22,086 nucleotides of DNA from an uncultured Collinsella sp. (GCA_905204635.1 CAJLAN010000005.1:1-22086), one strand, 5' to 3'. Shown: positions 1 to 7,744, counted from the first letter of the stretch. Numbers and translations: made by a program. Notes: a model not told the origin generated them from the letters alone.

Positions 1-291
1 GATGCGGACGATCTTGAGCAGCTCATCGCGCATATCGTCGAACAGGCGGTTGCGCGTCTGTTCAAACTCCTCGTCGCTGCCCATGTCCTCGATGCGATGG
101 AGCTCGTCGAGCAGGTGGCGGTGGACGCCTGCATAGGACAGCAGTGCCTGGGCATGCTCGGTCTGCGCATATTTATGAGGGTTGACGCTCACGTCGTTAT
201 GGACAAGCTCGCGTGCTGCATCGGTGAGCTCGGGGTGCGACGCCAGATAGGTGCGCTCCAAGTAGGCGGGGATGTAGACGCTCGGATCCAT
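1..291 (-). CDS. Hypothetical protein, N-terminal part (runs off left edge)
   Basis: An open frame on the minus strand starts at ATG 291-289 and stays open to the window edge, giving the first 97 residues (starting MDPSVYIPAYLERTYL). The start overlaps the stop of the upstream gene by one base (TAATG), and that gene's last codons supply a GGGAGGGG-like ribosome site, so the two are very likely translationally coupled. The visible part is charged, leucine-rich and predicted helical, with no signal peptide or membrane segment. I do not recognise a family. As it is coupled to a helical-repeat protein, a shared soluble complex or pathway is possible, but that is inference. Confidence 0.75.
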   Translation of the reverse strand, partial: MDPSVYIPAYLERTYLASHPELTDAARELVHNDVSVNPHKYAQTEHAQALLSYAGVHRHLLDELHRIEDMGSDEEFEQTRNRLFDDMRDELLKIVRI

Positions 292-1367
292 TAGAGGTCC
301 CCTCCCTTAAATGGAAGCCCCTGCTCGGCTGCGCGCAGGATGCGCTCGTCGATCTGGGAACGCACGATGTCGTTGGTGGCGACCCAGGCGGCAAAGCTGG
401 CGTTGTCGGGAGCGCCCAGGCCCTCTTGCAGTACCGGCGTCGCCTCGGACAGTGCAAGGACGAGCTCGTCGGTGGAGCCTGCACCTACGTTGACGCGGGC
501 ATAGACGCCATCGGGAAACTCGGTTTGGAAGTAGAGCGCCTCGGCTGCGTGCGGGCACGAGCGTGCAAGGATGCGCAAGTAGTGCTCGGCACCCTCGTAG
601 TCCAGCTCGCGCCAGGCAGTGCTCATCAGCGCGATGAGCGTCCACGGGTCCAAGTCGCGCTCAGCGTCCTTGGGACGACGGCGTAGCGGCGTGTTGGCGA
701 GATAGGGGACGGAGTGGGCAGAGCGAAAGCGCTTGAGCTCCTCGGCGGGGTATTCGAGCTTTGCCATGGCGAGCATCGCGGTGTGGCGGACGCCGGCAGG
801 GTCGTTGGGGGCAAAGTCGAGGCTGCGGTTTGCGGCTTCTAGCGACATGCGATAACGGCCGCTAATGAGGGCGCGCGATGCCAAGGCGGCAAGCCAGCGC
901 AGATAGGGGCGGCGCGTAAGGTCGCCTGCGGCCTCGCGCTCGTAGGGGTCCTGGGCCGAGGCGATTTTGAGCGCTAGGTCGTGCTCCACCTCGTCGCACT
1001 TGGACACCAGATACTGCACGTATTCCTCGTTGGAGCTGGCGGTGAGGGCGGTCAGCATGCGCTGAGCGTCCCAGTTGGCCGGATCGAGCGCGGCTGCCTC
1101 GCGGAGCATGTTCTCGGCAGCTGCCTCTTCCTGCTCTGCCTGGGTATCGTCAGGGATAAAGGGAATGCGGTAGTCGACAGCCTCGACCACCTTGGCAATG
1201 AGGTGCCCGGCGCGGTCGCGGTCGTGCACGATGAGCGGTGCGGGGTTGCGGGTGAATTGTTCCATCAGATGCTCTACGGCGGCAGCGTCGGTGAGCGGGA
1301 TATTGTCGCGGCGCAAGGCCTCAAGAACGAGGCGATGGCAATCCTCTTGAATGGGATCGAATGCCAT
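291..1367 (-). CDS. Helical-repeat (TPR-like) hypothetical protein
   Basis: A 358-residue protein. I chose ATG 1367 (MAFDPIQEDCHRL) because AAAGGAGG lies four bases upstream (1372-1379 on the plus strand); an in-frame ATG ten codons earlier has no such site. The protein is cytoplasmic and almost wholly helical. Alanine/leucine-rich segments such as AAALDPANWDAQRMLTAL and SLEAANRSLDFAPNDPAG have the spacing of tetratricopeptide-like repeats. No catalytic motif is visible. The downstream partner begins within its stop codon. A protein-interaction scaffold is the safest guess; the exact function is unknown. Confidence 0.8.
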   Translation of the reverse strand: MAFDPIQEDCHRLVLEALRRDNIPLTDAAAVEHLMEQFTRNPAPLIVHDRDRAGHLIAKVVEAVDYRIPFIPDDTQAEQEEAAAENMLREAAALDPANWDAQRMLTALTASSNEEYVQYLVSKCDEVEHDLALKIASAQDPYEREAAGDLTRRPYLRWLAALASRALISGRYRMSLEAANRSLDFAPNDPAGVRHTAMLAMAKLEYPAEELKRFRSAHSVPYLANTPLRRRPKDAERDLDPWTLIALMSTAWRELDYEGAEHYLRILARSCPHAAEALYFQTEFPDGVYARVNVGAGSTDELVLALSEATPVLQEGLGAPDNASFAAWVATNDIVRSQIDERILRAAEQGLPFKGGDL

Positions 1368-1867
1368 GGGGCCTCCTTTGCTGCGGTTAGGGTTCAAATG
1401 TTTCTATATAAGGTTCTAGTTTACCCGCATGTGGCACACCGGGGGTGCCGCACTTGGACTTGCACCTTTGCACCACGAAGACGGATGTCGCACAAATGTC
1501 GGCACCTTGGACGAACGAGTGGTATCACGGTGCCGCAAACGGTCGATTTTTGGCGGCGAACGGTGCATATTTTGGAGGGGCACCGTCCTGCCCGGGATAT
1601 GTAGTCAACCTTGATAAAACGTTTGCCCAGCTTGGGAGTATGAATGCCGCACAAGGGTCTTCAGGGATAGAAAAAACGTTTCATCATTGGCGGCTTTAGG
1701 TGAATAACTGACCAACCAGAACGGTAAAATAATGTTTGTCTGAGCGTTGAGACGTTTAGACATCGCGCATTGTCATCGCCGGCAACGCGCAAACCGGTCC
1801 TAACGGAGCCAATTGGGTGCTCCGTTATATACGCAAGTCTAAGAGGGGCTTGTTTAGGAGGCACAGT
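1368..1867. other. Intergenic region between divergent genes
   Basis: About 500 bases lie between the helical-repeat gene and the alcohol dehydrogenase. No convincing gene is present; the short frames here have no ribosome site. Bases 1440-1640 hold several related GGTGC/GCACC and CCGTTTGCGGC-like words, which may be a degenerate repeat. A 9-bp inverted repeat near the right end is listed separately. Both flanking promoters must lie here, but I could not fix either with confidence. Confidence 0.5.
1801..1827. promoter_or_regulatory. Inverted repeat in the leader of the alcohol dehydrogenase
   Basis: TAACGGAGC (1801-1809) and GCTCCGTTA (1819-1827) are perfect 9-bp arms around a 9-base loop containing CAATTG. 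The element ends 40 bases before the ATG and is not followed by a T-run, so it is not a normal terminator. It could be an operator dyad or an mRNA leader hairpin. It does not match the Rex operator pattern that I know. Confidence 0.5.
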
Positions 1868-3091
1868 ATGGGACGTTTTACCAATCCTCGCGATCTGTAC
1901 TTTGGTGAGGGCGCTCGCCACGAGGTGAAGAACCTCAAGGGCAAGAAGGCCATCATCGTTTCTGGCGGCAGCTCTATGCGCCGCGGCGGATTCCTGCAGG
2001 ACGTTGAGGCCGACCTCAAAGAGGGCGGCTTCGAGGTCAAGCTGTTCGAGGGCGTCGAGTCCGACCCGTCCATCGAGACGGTCATGAAGGGCGCCGAGGC
2101 CATGCGCGAGTTCGAGCCCGACTGGATTATCGCCATCGGCGGCGGCTCGCCCATCGATGCCGCTAAGGCCATGTGGGTCTTCTACGAGTATCCCGAGGAG
2201 TCCTTCGATAACATCATCCAGCCGTTCAGCTTCCCTGAGCTGCGTCAGAAGGCTCATTTCTGCGCCATCTCCTCTACCTCCGGTACCGCTACCGAGGTCA
2301 CTGCCTTCTCCGTCATCACCGACTACGCCAAGGGCATCAAGTACCCGCTGGCCGACTTCAACATCACCCCTGATGTCGCCATCGTCGACCCCGAGCTCAC
2401 CTACACCATGCCCGCCAAGCTGTGCGCTCACACCGGCATGGATGCTCTGACCCACTGCATGGAGGCCTACGTTTCCACCTGCGCCTCTATGTTCACCGAC
2501 GCCAACGCTCTGCACGGCATCCGCGAGATCGTCGAGTGGCTGCCCAAGTCCTATGCTGGCGACCATGAGGCCCGTCAGCACATGCATGAGGCTCAGTGCA
2601 TCGCCGGTATCGCCTTCTCCTCGGGCCTGCTCGGCATCGTTCACTCCATGGCTCACAAGACCGGTGCTGCCTTCGAGAACGGCCACATCATCCACGGTGC
2701 CGCTAACGCCATGTACCTGGGCAAGGTCATCCAGTGGAACTCCAAGGACCCGCGTGCTGCTGAGCGTTACGCTTACGTGGCCAAGGAGATCCTGCACCTT
2801 CCCGGCGAGACCAACGAGGAGCTCATCGCTGCGCTCGTCCAGAAGATTCGCGACCTCAACGACCAGCTCAACATTCCGCAGTCCATCAAGGATTACGCGA
2901 ATGGTGGCGTGAAGGTCGACGCCGAGAACCCGCAGATGGTCTCCGAGGAGGAGTTCCTCGCCAAGCTGCCCGAGATCGCCGCGAACGCCGAGCAGGACGC
3001 CTGCACGCCCGAGAACCCGCGTGAGACCAAGGCTGCCGACTTCGAGAAGATCCTCAAGGCCTGCTACTACGACACCGACATCGATTTCTAA
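1868..3091 (+). CDS. Iron-containing alcohol dehydrogenase
   Basis: A 407-residue group III (Fe-dependent) alcohol dehydrogenase, which reduces aldehydes to alcohols with NAD(P)H during fermentation. The start at 1868 follows AGGAGG (1856-1861) with a 6-base gap. The nucleotide-binding motif GGGSPIDAAK is at residues 91-100. The expected metal ligands are present: Asp192 and His196 in GMDALTH, His259 in IVHSMAH, and His276 in NGHIIHG; His263 is the usual active-site histidine. The GGGSPIDAAKAMWVFYE and SGTATEVTAFSVITD segments resemble the C-terminal half of AdhE and butanol dehydrogenases. Substrate cannot be read from sequence. It is transcribed alone: a terminator follows 20 bases after the stop. 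The codon bias is extreme, which suggests high expression. Confidence 0.95.
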   Translation: MGRFTNPRDLYFGEGARHEVKNLKGKKAIIVSGGSSMRRGGFLQDVEADLKEGGFEVKLFEGVESDPSIETVMKGAEAMREFEPDWIIAIGGGSPIDAAKAMWVFYEYPEESFDNIIQPFSFPELRQKAHFCAISSTSGTATEVTAFSVITDYAKGIKYPLADFNITPDVAIVDPELTYTMPAKLCAHTGMDALTHCMEAYVSTCASMFTDANALHGIREIVEWLPKSYAGDHEARQHMHEAQCIAGIAFSSGLLGIVHSMAHKTGAAFENGHIIHGAANAMYLGKVIQWNSKDPRAAERYAYVAKEILHLPGETNEELIAALVQKIRDLNDQLNIPQSIKDYANGGVKVDAENPQMVSEEEFLAKLPEIAANAEQDACTPENPRETKAADFEKILKACYYDTDIDF

Positions 3092-3112
3092 TCGACTCTC
3101 GCTGTCTTGCAA

Positions 3113-3146
3113 GGGGTCTCGTGCTCTATGCACGAGGCCCCTTTTT
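3113..3146 (+). terminator. Rho-independent terminator after the alcohol dehydrogenase
   Basis: GGGGTCTCGTGC (3113-3124) pairs with GCACGAGGCCCC (3130-3141), with one T-G pair, around loop TCTAT, followed by five T. It closes the single-gene unit. Confidence 0.92.
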
Positions 3147-3150
3147 GCTA

Positions 3151-3181
3151 TGGTGCAAAGGGGTCAGGTTGCTTTGCACCA
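3151..3181. repeat. REP-like hairpin element (candidate)
   Basis: TGGTGCAAAG (3151-3160) and CTTTGCACCA (3172-3181) form a perfect 10-bp stem around the 11-base loop GGGTCAGGTTG. It stands just after a terminator and has no T-run, so it is not needed for termination. The GGGGTCAGGT word in a small intergenic hairpin resembles REP elements mobilised by RAYT (Y1) transposases. Copy number elsewhere in the genome is not visible here. Confidence 0.5.
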
Positions 3182-3211
3182 ATCGTTGTTTGATGAAGGG
3201 CGGATTCTCGT

Positions 3212-4279
3212 ATGGCGCTTCCCATGGTTTATGGCGGTCCTGGCCGGTATGTTCAGGGGCCGGGCGAACTTTCGCGTCAGGGCAGGTATTTGTCATGGTT
3301 GGGCTGCGCTGCCTATGTCTTGTTTGACCAGGGCACCGAGGATCGGCTGTGCAAGCAGATCGTCGATGGATTTCTGGACGAAGACCTAAGCGAGCCATTC
3401 TTTAAGATCTATAACGGTCCGTGTACGGAAGAAGCCGTTGTAAAAATGGCTAAGGAAGCCCAGGCCGAGTATTGCGACATGGTGGTGGGTATTGGCGGCG
3501 GCAAAATGCTCGATATCGCCAAGGCCGTTGCGTTTTATGCCGAGTTGCCGTTGTGCGTATGCCCCACGGCGGCTTCGATGGACGGTCCGTGCAGTGCGAT
3601 TTCGGTGCTGTATCACGAGGATGGGTCGTTCGACCGCTACCTGATGCTCGAGAAGAATCCAGACCTGGTCGTGGTCGATACCAACGTGGTCTCGGCGGCT
3701 CCGCTGCGTATGACGGTCGCTGGTATGGGCGATGCGCTGGCAACGTATTTCGAGGCGCGTTCGTGCGCCGCGGCGCACGGCGCTAACGAGCACGGTGGCG
3801 CGCCGGGACACTTGGCCTTGGTTGCGGCTCGTGCCTGCTATGACACACTCATGGAGTGCGGCGTCGCTGCCAAGCGCGATCTCAAAAAGGGCCGTACATC
3901 GCCAGCGGTTGAGCGCCTGATCGAGTGCAATATTCTGCTCTCGGGTGTTGGCTTTGAGAGTGGTGGCCTAGCGCTTGCCCATGCCATAGCCAACGGCCTG
4001 ACGATTCTGCCCGAGTGCAAGGCCATGCATGGTGAGGCCGTGGCATTTGGCCTGGTGGTGCAGCTGCGCCTGGAGCGTGCGCCCGAGCTTAATCAGGTGC
4101 TCGAGTTTTGCCAGCGCGTCGGTCTGCCGACGACGCTCGAGGAGCTGGGCCTTGACGAGATTTCCGATGCCGACCTGATGAGCGTTGCAGATGCGGCCTT
4201 TAGAAACGAACGCAATATGGCTAACGAACAGGCCAAGGTGACCAGACAAAAGCTCGTGCAGCTCATGCGCGAGGCATAG
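3212..4279 (+). CDS. gldA: Glycerol dehydrogenase (GldA-like)
   Basis: A 355-residue member of the GldA branch of the iron-alcohol-dehydrogenase superfamily, which oxidises glycerol to dihydroxyacetone with NAD. Motifs: GGGK at residues 95-98 for NAD binding, CPTAASMDGPCSAISVLY (117-134), AGMGDALATYFEAR (170-183). The expected zinc ligands are Asp174, His257 (LAHAIANG) and His273 (MHGEAVAFG). Length is close to the usual 365. The start at 3212 has a modest ribosome site, AAGGGCGG, 8 bases upstream. Side activity on other diols or hydroxyketones cannot be excluded. It is a single gene separated from the upstream dehydrogenase by a terminator, so the two redox enzymes are probably regulated separately. 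Confidence 0.9.
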   Translation: MALPMVYGGPGRYVQGPGELSRQGRYLSWLGCAAYVLFDQGTEDRLCKQIVDGFLDEDLSEPFFKIYNGPCTEEAVVKMAKEAQAEYCDMVVGIGGGKMLDIAKAVAFYAELPLCVCPTAASMDGPCSAISVLYHEDGSFDRYLMLEKNPDLVVVDTNVVSAAPLRMTVAGMGDALATYFEARSCAAAHGANEHGGAPGHLALVAARACYDTLMECGVAAKRDLKKGRTSPAVERLIECNILLSGVGFESGGLALAHAIANGLTILPECKAMHGEAVAFGLVVQLRLERAPELNQVLEFCQRVGLPTTLEELGLDEISDADLMSVADAAFRNERNMANEQAKVTRQKLVQLMREA

Positions 4280-4383
4280 CTAGGCGCTTGATCGACCTTG
4301 TGCAATCGAGGCGGCGATAGGCATAGGCTATTTGCCTCAAAGGTGCTCCGCGTGTAATTTGCCCGAGTCGTGGGCCGATGGCG

Positions 4384-4389
4384 TATCAT
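4384..4389 (+). promoter_or_regulatory. Possible -10 box for the Fe-S protein gene
   Basis: TATCAT (4384-4389) lies 19 bases after TTGCCC (4359-4364) and 40 bases before the start codon. Both hexamers are imperfect, so this is a weak promoter call. Confidence 0.3.
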
Positions 4390-4429
4390 TATCTCTTGCT
4401 TGTTTGCACTGCTCAGGGAGGGGCCGCGC

Positions 4430-5683
4430 ATGGCGCAGGAACACGATCTGTTTGATGACATTATCGAGATCAGCAAGGGTTTCGACTTTCTTAAAAACCC
4501 GCTTGGCGGCGTGACCGATGCACTCGATCCATCGGCGCCGCAGTGGAATCCTGCCGACTACAAGGAGCGCCCGCGCGGCAACACCATTCCGTGCTTGACC
4601 TGCAAAAACGAAAAGAGCGGCTGCACCGCGTGCATGGACGTGTGCCCGGTCAACGCTATCGAGGTCGAGGAAGACTCCATCGAGATTCTCGACTCCTGTC
4701 GCAAGTGCGGTCTGTGCGCCGCTGCCTGTCCGACCGAGGCGATCATCTCGCCGCGCCTGGCGCCTAAAAACCTGTATGACGATATTGTCTCTGCTGCTAC
4801 GAGCCACGAGACCGCCTACGTCACCTGCACGCGCGCTCTTAAGCGCATGCCGCGCGAGAACGAGGTCGTCGTCGCCTGCGTGGGCGATATTACTGCTGAG
4901 ACCTGGTTCTCGGTACTGGCTGACTATCCCAACGTGAGCGTCTACCTGCCACTAGGCGTGTGCGATAAGTGTCGCAACACCGGCGGTGAGGACATTCTGG
5001 GCGAGGCGATTGCGAAGGCCGAGGAGTGGTCCGGCACGGGCATGGGCCTGGAGGTCGACCCCAAGAGCCTCAAGTGCCATAAGCGCCGCGAGTACGAGCG
5101 CAAGGAGTACATGGATAAGATTGCCCGCACCACGGGCCTAACCGTGACTAAGCTCAACCCGGCGACGGCGGCACTGGCCTCGGTGACGCAGAAGTTGAAG
5201 GCCCACCGTCACCAGATCACGCAGCTCGAGCGCACACTCAACACCATGTGCGGCACCACGACGACCAAGCGTCGCCGTTCGCTCACGCACGGGCGGCAGC
5301 TGGTGCTCTCGACGCTGCAGAACCACCCCGAGCTTGCCCAGAATATGCAGGTGAGCACACCGGAATGCGATTTTGACAAGTGCACGTCGTGCGGCGAGTG
5401 CGTCAACGTGTGCCCCACGTTTGCCTGCGATTTGGTGGGAAGCGGTCGCTTTGCACTGGAGTCCACGTATTGCCTAGGTTGCGGAGCTTGCGTCAAGGTG
5501 TGCCCCGATCATGCGCTCAAGCTGGTCGAGCACGATGCGTCCAATCTGGTCGTTGTCGACCCCGAGGCCGAGGAAAAGGCCGCTCAGAAGGCCAAGGCCC
5601 ACGAGGAGGCCGAGAAGGTCAAGGCCGAAGCAAAGGCCAAGCTTGACAAGATGCTCGACCAGGTGGAAAAGCTCGCGGACTAG
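4430..5683 (+). CDS. Four-cluster 4Fe-4S ferredoxin-type protein
   Basis: A 417-residue soluble iron-sulfur protein. I chose ATG 4430 (MAQEHDLF) because AGGGAGGGG (4415-4423) lies 6 bases before it; an in-frame ATG 20 codons earlier would place this site inside the coding region. Cysteine sets: C55, C58, C65, C68, C72; then C90, C93, C96, C100; then C318, C321, C324, C328; and C348, C351, C354, C358. Each set matches a 4Fe-4S ferredoxin pattern, arranged as two pairs at the two ends. The middle (about 110-310) has extra cysteines (C133, C150, C178, C181) and no recognised fold. The tail (380-417) is a Lys/Glu/Ala helix, likely coiled coil. There is no Tat signal, so it acts in the cytoplasm, presumably as an electron carrier or oxidoreductase subunit; the partner is unknown. 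Confidence 0.88.
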   Translation: MAQEHDLFDDIIEISKGFDFLKNPLGGVTDALDPSAPQWNPADYKERPRGNTIPCLTCKNEKSGCTACMDVCPVNAIEVEEDSIEILDSCRKCGLCAAACPTEAIISPRLAPKNLYDDIVSAATSHETAYVTCTRALKRMPRENEVVVACVGDITAETWFSVLADYPNVSVYLPLGVCDKCRNTGGEDILGEAIAKAEEWSGTGMGLEVDPKSLKCHKRREYERKEYMDKIARTTGLTVTKLNPATAALASVTQKLKAHRHQITQLERTLNTMCGTTTTKRRRSLTHGRQLVLSTLQNHPELAQNMQVSTPECDFDKCTSCGECVNVCPTFACDLVGSGRFALESTYCLGCGACVKVCPDHALKLVEHDASNLVVVDPEAEEKAAQKAKAHEEAEKVKAEAKAKLDKMLDQVEKLAD

Positions 5684-5710
5684 TCAGCGAGCTCTATCTC
5701 TGCTTCATTT

Positions 5711-5754
5711 GCGCCGCCGCGGTGTCCGGATTCGCCCGGATGCTGCGGCGGCGC
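5711..5754. promoter_or_regulatory. Long GC-rich hairpin between Fe-S gene and ychF
   Basis: GCGCCGCCGC (5711-5720) pairs with GCGGCGGCGC (5745-5754), and inside it TCCGG (5725-5729) pairs with CCGGA (5736-5740). There is no T-run on the plus strand, so termination is uncertain. TATACT, a good -10 hexamer, follows at 5755-5760, so the hairpin may instead overlap the -35 area of the ychF promoter. Confidence 0.55.
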
Positions 5755-5760
5755 TATACT
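5755..5760 (+). promoter_or_regulatory. Probable -10 box of ychF
   Basis: TATACT matches the consensus at five of six positions and sits 37 bases before the GTG start. No good -35 hexamer is seen; the best-placed one, TTCGCC, lies within the hairpin. Confidence 0.4.
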
Positions 5761-5797
5761 TATACGGTTTGAAGTACCTGTACCAAAAGGAGCTGTC

Positions 5798-6874
5798 GTG
5801 TCCCTTTCCATCGGTATCGTGGGCCTGCCCAACGTGGGCAAGTCGACGCTGTTCACCGCGCTTACCAAAAAGACCGGCCTTGCCGCCAACTACCCGTTCG
5901 CCACGATCGACCCCAACGTGGGTATCGTCGATGTGCCCGATGGCCGCTTGCAAAAGCTCGCTGACATCGTTAACCCGGGTCGCATTGTGCCGGCGACGGT
6001 CGAGTTCGTCGACATCGCAGGTCTGGTGAAGGGCGCTAACGAGGGCGAGGGCCTGGGCAACCAGTTCCTGGCCAACATTCGCGAGACCGACGCCATCTGC
6101 GAGGTCGTGCGCTACTTTAAGGATCCCAACGTTATGCGCGAGGTGGGCCGCACGGGCGAGTTTGTCGCCCCCGCCGGTGACGCCGACACCATCATGACCG
6201 AGCTTATCCTGGCCGACATGGGCACGCTCGAGAAGCAGCTGCCCAAGCTCGAGAAGGAGGCCAAGCGCGACAAGGAGCTCATGCCCAAGTTCGAGGTCGC
6301 CAAGCGCCTGCTCGCTTGGCTCAACGAGGGCAAGCGCGCCGCGTCCATGGAGATGACCGATGAGGAGCGTGCCGCCGCCAAGGGGCTGTTCCTGCTCACC
6401 ATGAAGCCCATCCTGTATGTGGCCAACGTGGACGAGGATATGCTTAACGACGATCTGGCGCCCATCGATGGCGTCAAGCCGTTGCCCATCTGCGCCAAGA
6501 TCGAGGCCGAGCTTTCCGAGCTCGATCCCGAGGACGCCGCCGATTACCTGGAGAGCCTGGGCCTGGAGCAGCCCGGCCTGGACGTGCTCGCGCAGGCGGC
6601 CTATAAGCTGCTCGGTCTGCAGTCGTTCTTTACGGCCGGCGAGATGGAGGTCAAGGCCTGGACGGTTCGTCAGGGCGCAACCGCCCCGCAGGCTGCCGGC
6701 GTCATCCACACCGACTTTGAGCGCGGCTTTATTAAGGCCGAGGTCATTGGTTACGACGACTACATCGAGCTCGGCGGCGAGCAGGGCGCCAAGGCCGCCG
6801 GCAAGCTGCGTATTGAGGGCAAGGACTATGTCATGGCCGATGGCGACGTCGTGCACTTCCGCTTTAACGTGTAA
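5798..6874 (+). CDS. ychF: Redox-regulated ATPase YchF (Obg/TRAFAC family)
   Basis: A 358-residue YchF/OLA1 protein, a ribosome-associated ATPase linked to stress and translation control. It starts at GTG 5798, preceded by AAGGAG (5787-5792) with a 5-base gap. Features: P-loop GLPNVGKST (9-17), [12 protein letters not shown] (31-42), switch II DIAG (72-75), NVDE (210-213) in place of NKxD (this gives ATP rather than GTP preference in the family), and a TGS domain from about 273 to the end. The family length is about 363. A notable difference is that the loop which usually reads like HVxG, with the catalytic His114 of E. coli, here reads VMREVG (112-117) with no histidine. A small membrane protein follows 11 bases downstream in the same operon. 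Confidence 0.97.
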   Translation: MSLSIGIVGLPNVGKSTLFTALTKKTGLAANYPFATIDPNVGIVDVPDGRLQKLADIVNPGRIVPATVEFVDIAGLVKGANEGEGLGNQFLANIRETDAICEVVRYFKDPNVMREVGRTGEFVAPAGDADTIMTELILADMGTLEKQLPKLEKEAKRDKELMPKFEVAKRLLAWLNEGKRAASMEMTDEERAAAKGLFLLTMKPILYVANVDEDMLNDDLAPIDGVKPLPICAKIEAELSELDPEDAADYLESLGLEQPGLDVLAQAAYKLLGLQSFFTAGEMEVKAWTVRQGATAPQAAGVIHTDFERGFIKAEVIGYDDYIELGGEQGAKAAGKLRIEGKDYVMADGDVVHFRFNV

Positions 6875-6885
6875 GGACGACGCAT

Positions 6886-7269
6886 ATGTTTAAATATGGC
6901 AAAAAAGCTGGCTACATGGGTATCGCGCTGCTCGTGCTTGCGGTGATTCCGCTGGTGGTCGCAGCGTGTGTTATCCCCAACATTGGTCCCGAGGTGGCAA
7001 CGAAGTTTAACGCCGCCGGCGAGGTGACGCGCTGGGGCAAGAGCTACGAGTTGCTGGCGCTGCCGGTGCTCAACCTGCTGCTGAGCGTGGCGACATACTT
7101 TACGGCGGGACGTCAGGCAAAGAACAACGAGGACTCCGCTGTGATGGCACGTCTTGCGTGCGAGCGCTACCTGCGCAACGGTTGCATCACGGGCGTGTTC
7201 CTCAACGTGATCAACGTTTACTTTATGTACTCGGCGATTACCGGAACGGGCTTTGGCTTTGGTTTCTAG
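6886..7269 (+). CDS. Small DUF1648-type membrane protein
   Basis: A 127-residue integral membrane protein. Three hydrophobic segments lie at about 10-31, 53-73 and 99-118. After the first comes IPNIGPEVATKFNAAGEV and then TRWGKS, the pattern of DUF1648, found in SdpI-like membrane proteins. Its ribosome site AAGGA (6873-6877) overlaps the ychF stop codon, so the two genes are co-transcribed and probably coupled. SdpI proteins give immunity to a peptide toxin, but nothing near here suggests that role. Function unknown. Confidence 0.82.
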   Translation: MFKYGKKAGYMGIALLVLAVIPLVVAACVIPNIGPEVATKFNAAGEVTRWGKSYELLALPVLNLLLSVATYFTAGRQAKNNEDSAVMARLACERYLRNGCITGVFLNVINVYFMYSAITGTGFGFGF

Positions 7270-7278
7270 CTTGTCCTT

Positions 7279-7671
7279 TTAGGCAACGAGCCTGCACGCA
7301 TATTCAATGGCTGCTGCGAGGCCGCCGCTCGATCGTGGTTTAAAGACCACATCGGCGGCGGCCTCGTTTTCGTATCCGGCGCCGCGAAGGCAGAGCGCGA
7401 TACCGGCTTCTAAAAGGAGGGGCAGGCCACGCTGGCTGGTTGCTATTACTACGGCCTGGTCAAGGGCGCAGCCGTGCGTTCGGCATTGAGCGGCGAGCTC
7501 GCCTCTCGCCGGGTCGGGGAGCAGTGCGGTCGCAACACGGCTCGATAGCAGCGTAAAGGCTGTGCGTTCGTCCGGGGAAAGGCATTCGGCCTCAACGACG
7601 ACAAGCTTGGGCTGCGCGCCGTCTGAGCAGCGTGATTTCTGACGCATGCAAATTGAGCAAGCCGACATAGA
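7279..7671 (-). CDS. Small protein with HAD-like C-terminal motif
   Basis: A 130-residue protein. I chose ATG 7671 (MSACSICMRQKSRC), preceded by AGGAG with a 6-base gap; the longer TTG start would put this site in the coding region. The C-terminal part (GLPLLLEAGIALCLRGAGYENEAAADVVFKPRSSGGLAAAIEYA, in two stretches around residues 87-125) resembles the last motif of Cof-type HAD phosphatases, but the N-terminal DxD nucleophile motif is absent, so it is unlikely to be an active phosphatase. The N-terminus has three Cys (C4, C7, C15), which might bind metal. It is divergent from an XRE regulator across a perfect palindrome. Its 3' end contains a hairpin that reads as a terminator for the opposite strand. 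Confidence 0.65.
   Translation of the reverse strand, partial: SMSACSICMRQKSRCSDGAQPKLVVVEAECLSPDERTAFTLLSSRVATALLPDPARGELAAQCRTHGCALDQAVVIATSQRGLPLLLEAGIALCLRGAGYENEAAADVVFKPRSSGGLAAAIEYACRLVA
7317..7370 (+). terminator. Terminator of the ychF operon, inside the convergent gene
   Basis: CGAGGCCGCCGC (7317-7328) pairs perfectly with GCGGCGGCCTCG (7355-7366). CGAT/ATCG and GTGGT/ACCAC extend the stem inside, and TTTT follows. It terminates plus-strand transcripts 48 bases after the membrane-protein gene. It lies within the coding region of the convergent minus-strand gene. Confidence 0.8.
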
Positions 7672-7690
7672 AAACTCCTGTATATTCGGC

Positions 7691-7716
7691 AAAATGTAAA
7701 CTATAGTTTACGTTTT
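7691..7716. promoter_or_regulatory. Palindromic operator between divergent genes
   Basis: GTAAACTATAGTTTAC (7696-7711) is a perfect 16-bp palindrome. Four further A/T pairs flank it after one mismatch, giving 26 bases in all. TATAGT at its centre can act as a -10 box on either strand. It sits between the HAD-like gene (minus) and the XRE gene (plus), so the XRE protein is the obvious candidate ligand. Confidence 0.75.
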
Positions 7717-7744
7717 TGTTTTGCTCCATTTCAGACTCGTCTGC

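Noticed and set aside
1661..3133. Long open frame antisense to the alcohol dehydrogenase
   Set aside because: It arises from strong G/C-ending codon bias in the real gene; the protein is a low-complexity Leu/Gly/Val/Asp string and there is no ribosome site.
5705..6856. Long frame antisense to ychF
   Set aside because: A bias shadow of a confidently identified gene; no motif and no plausible start.
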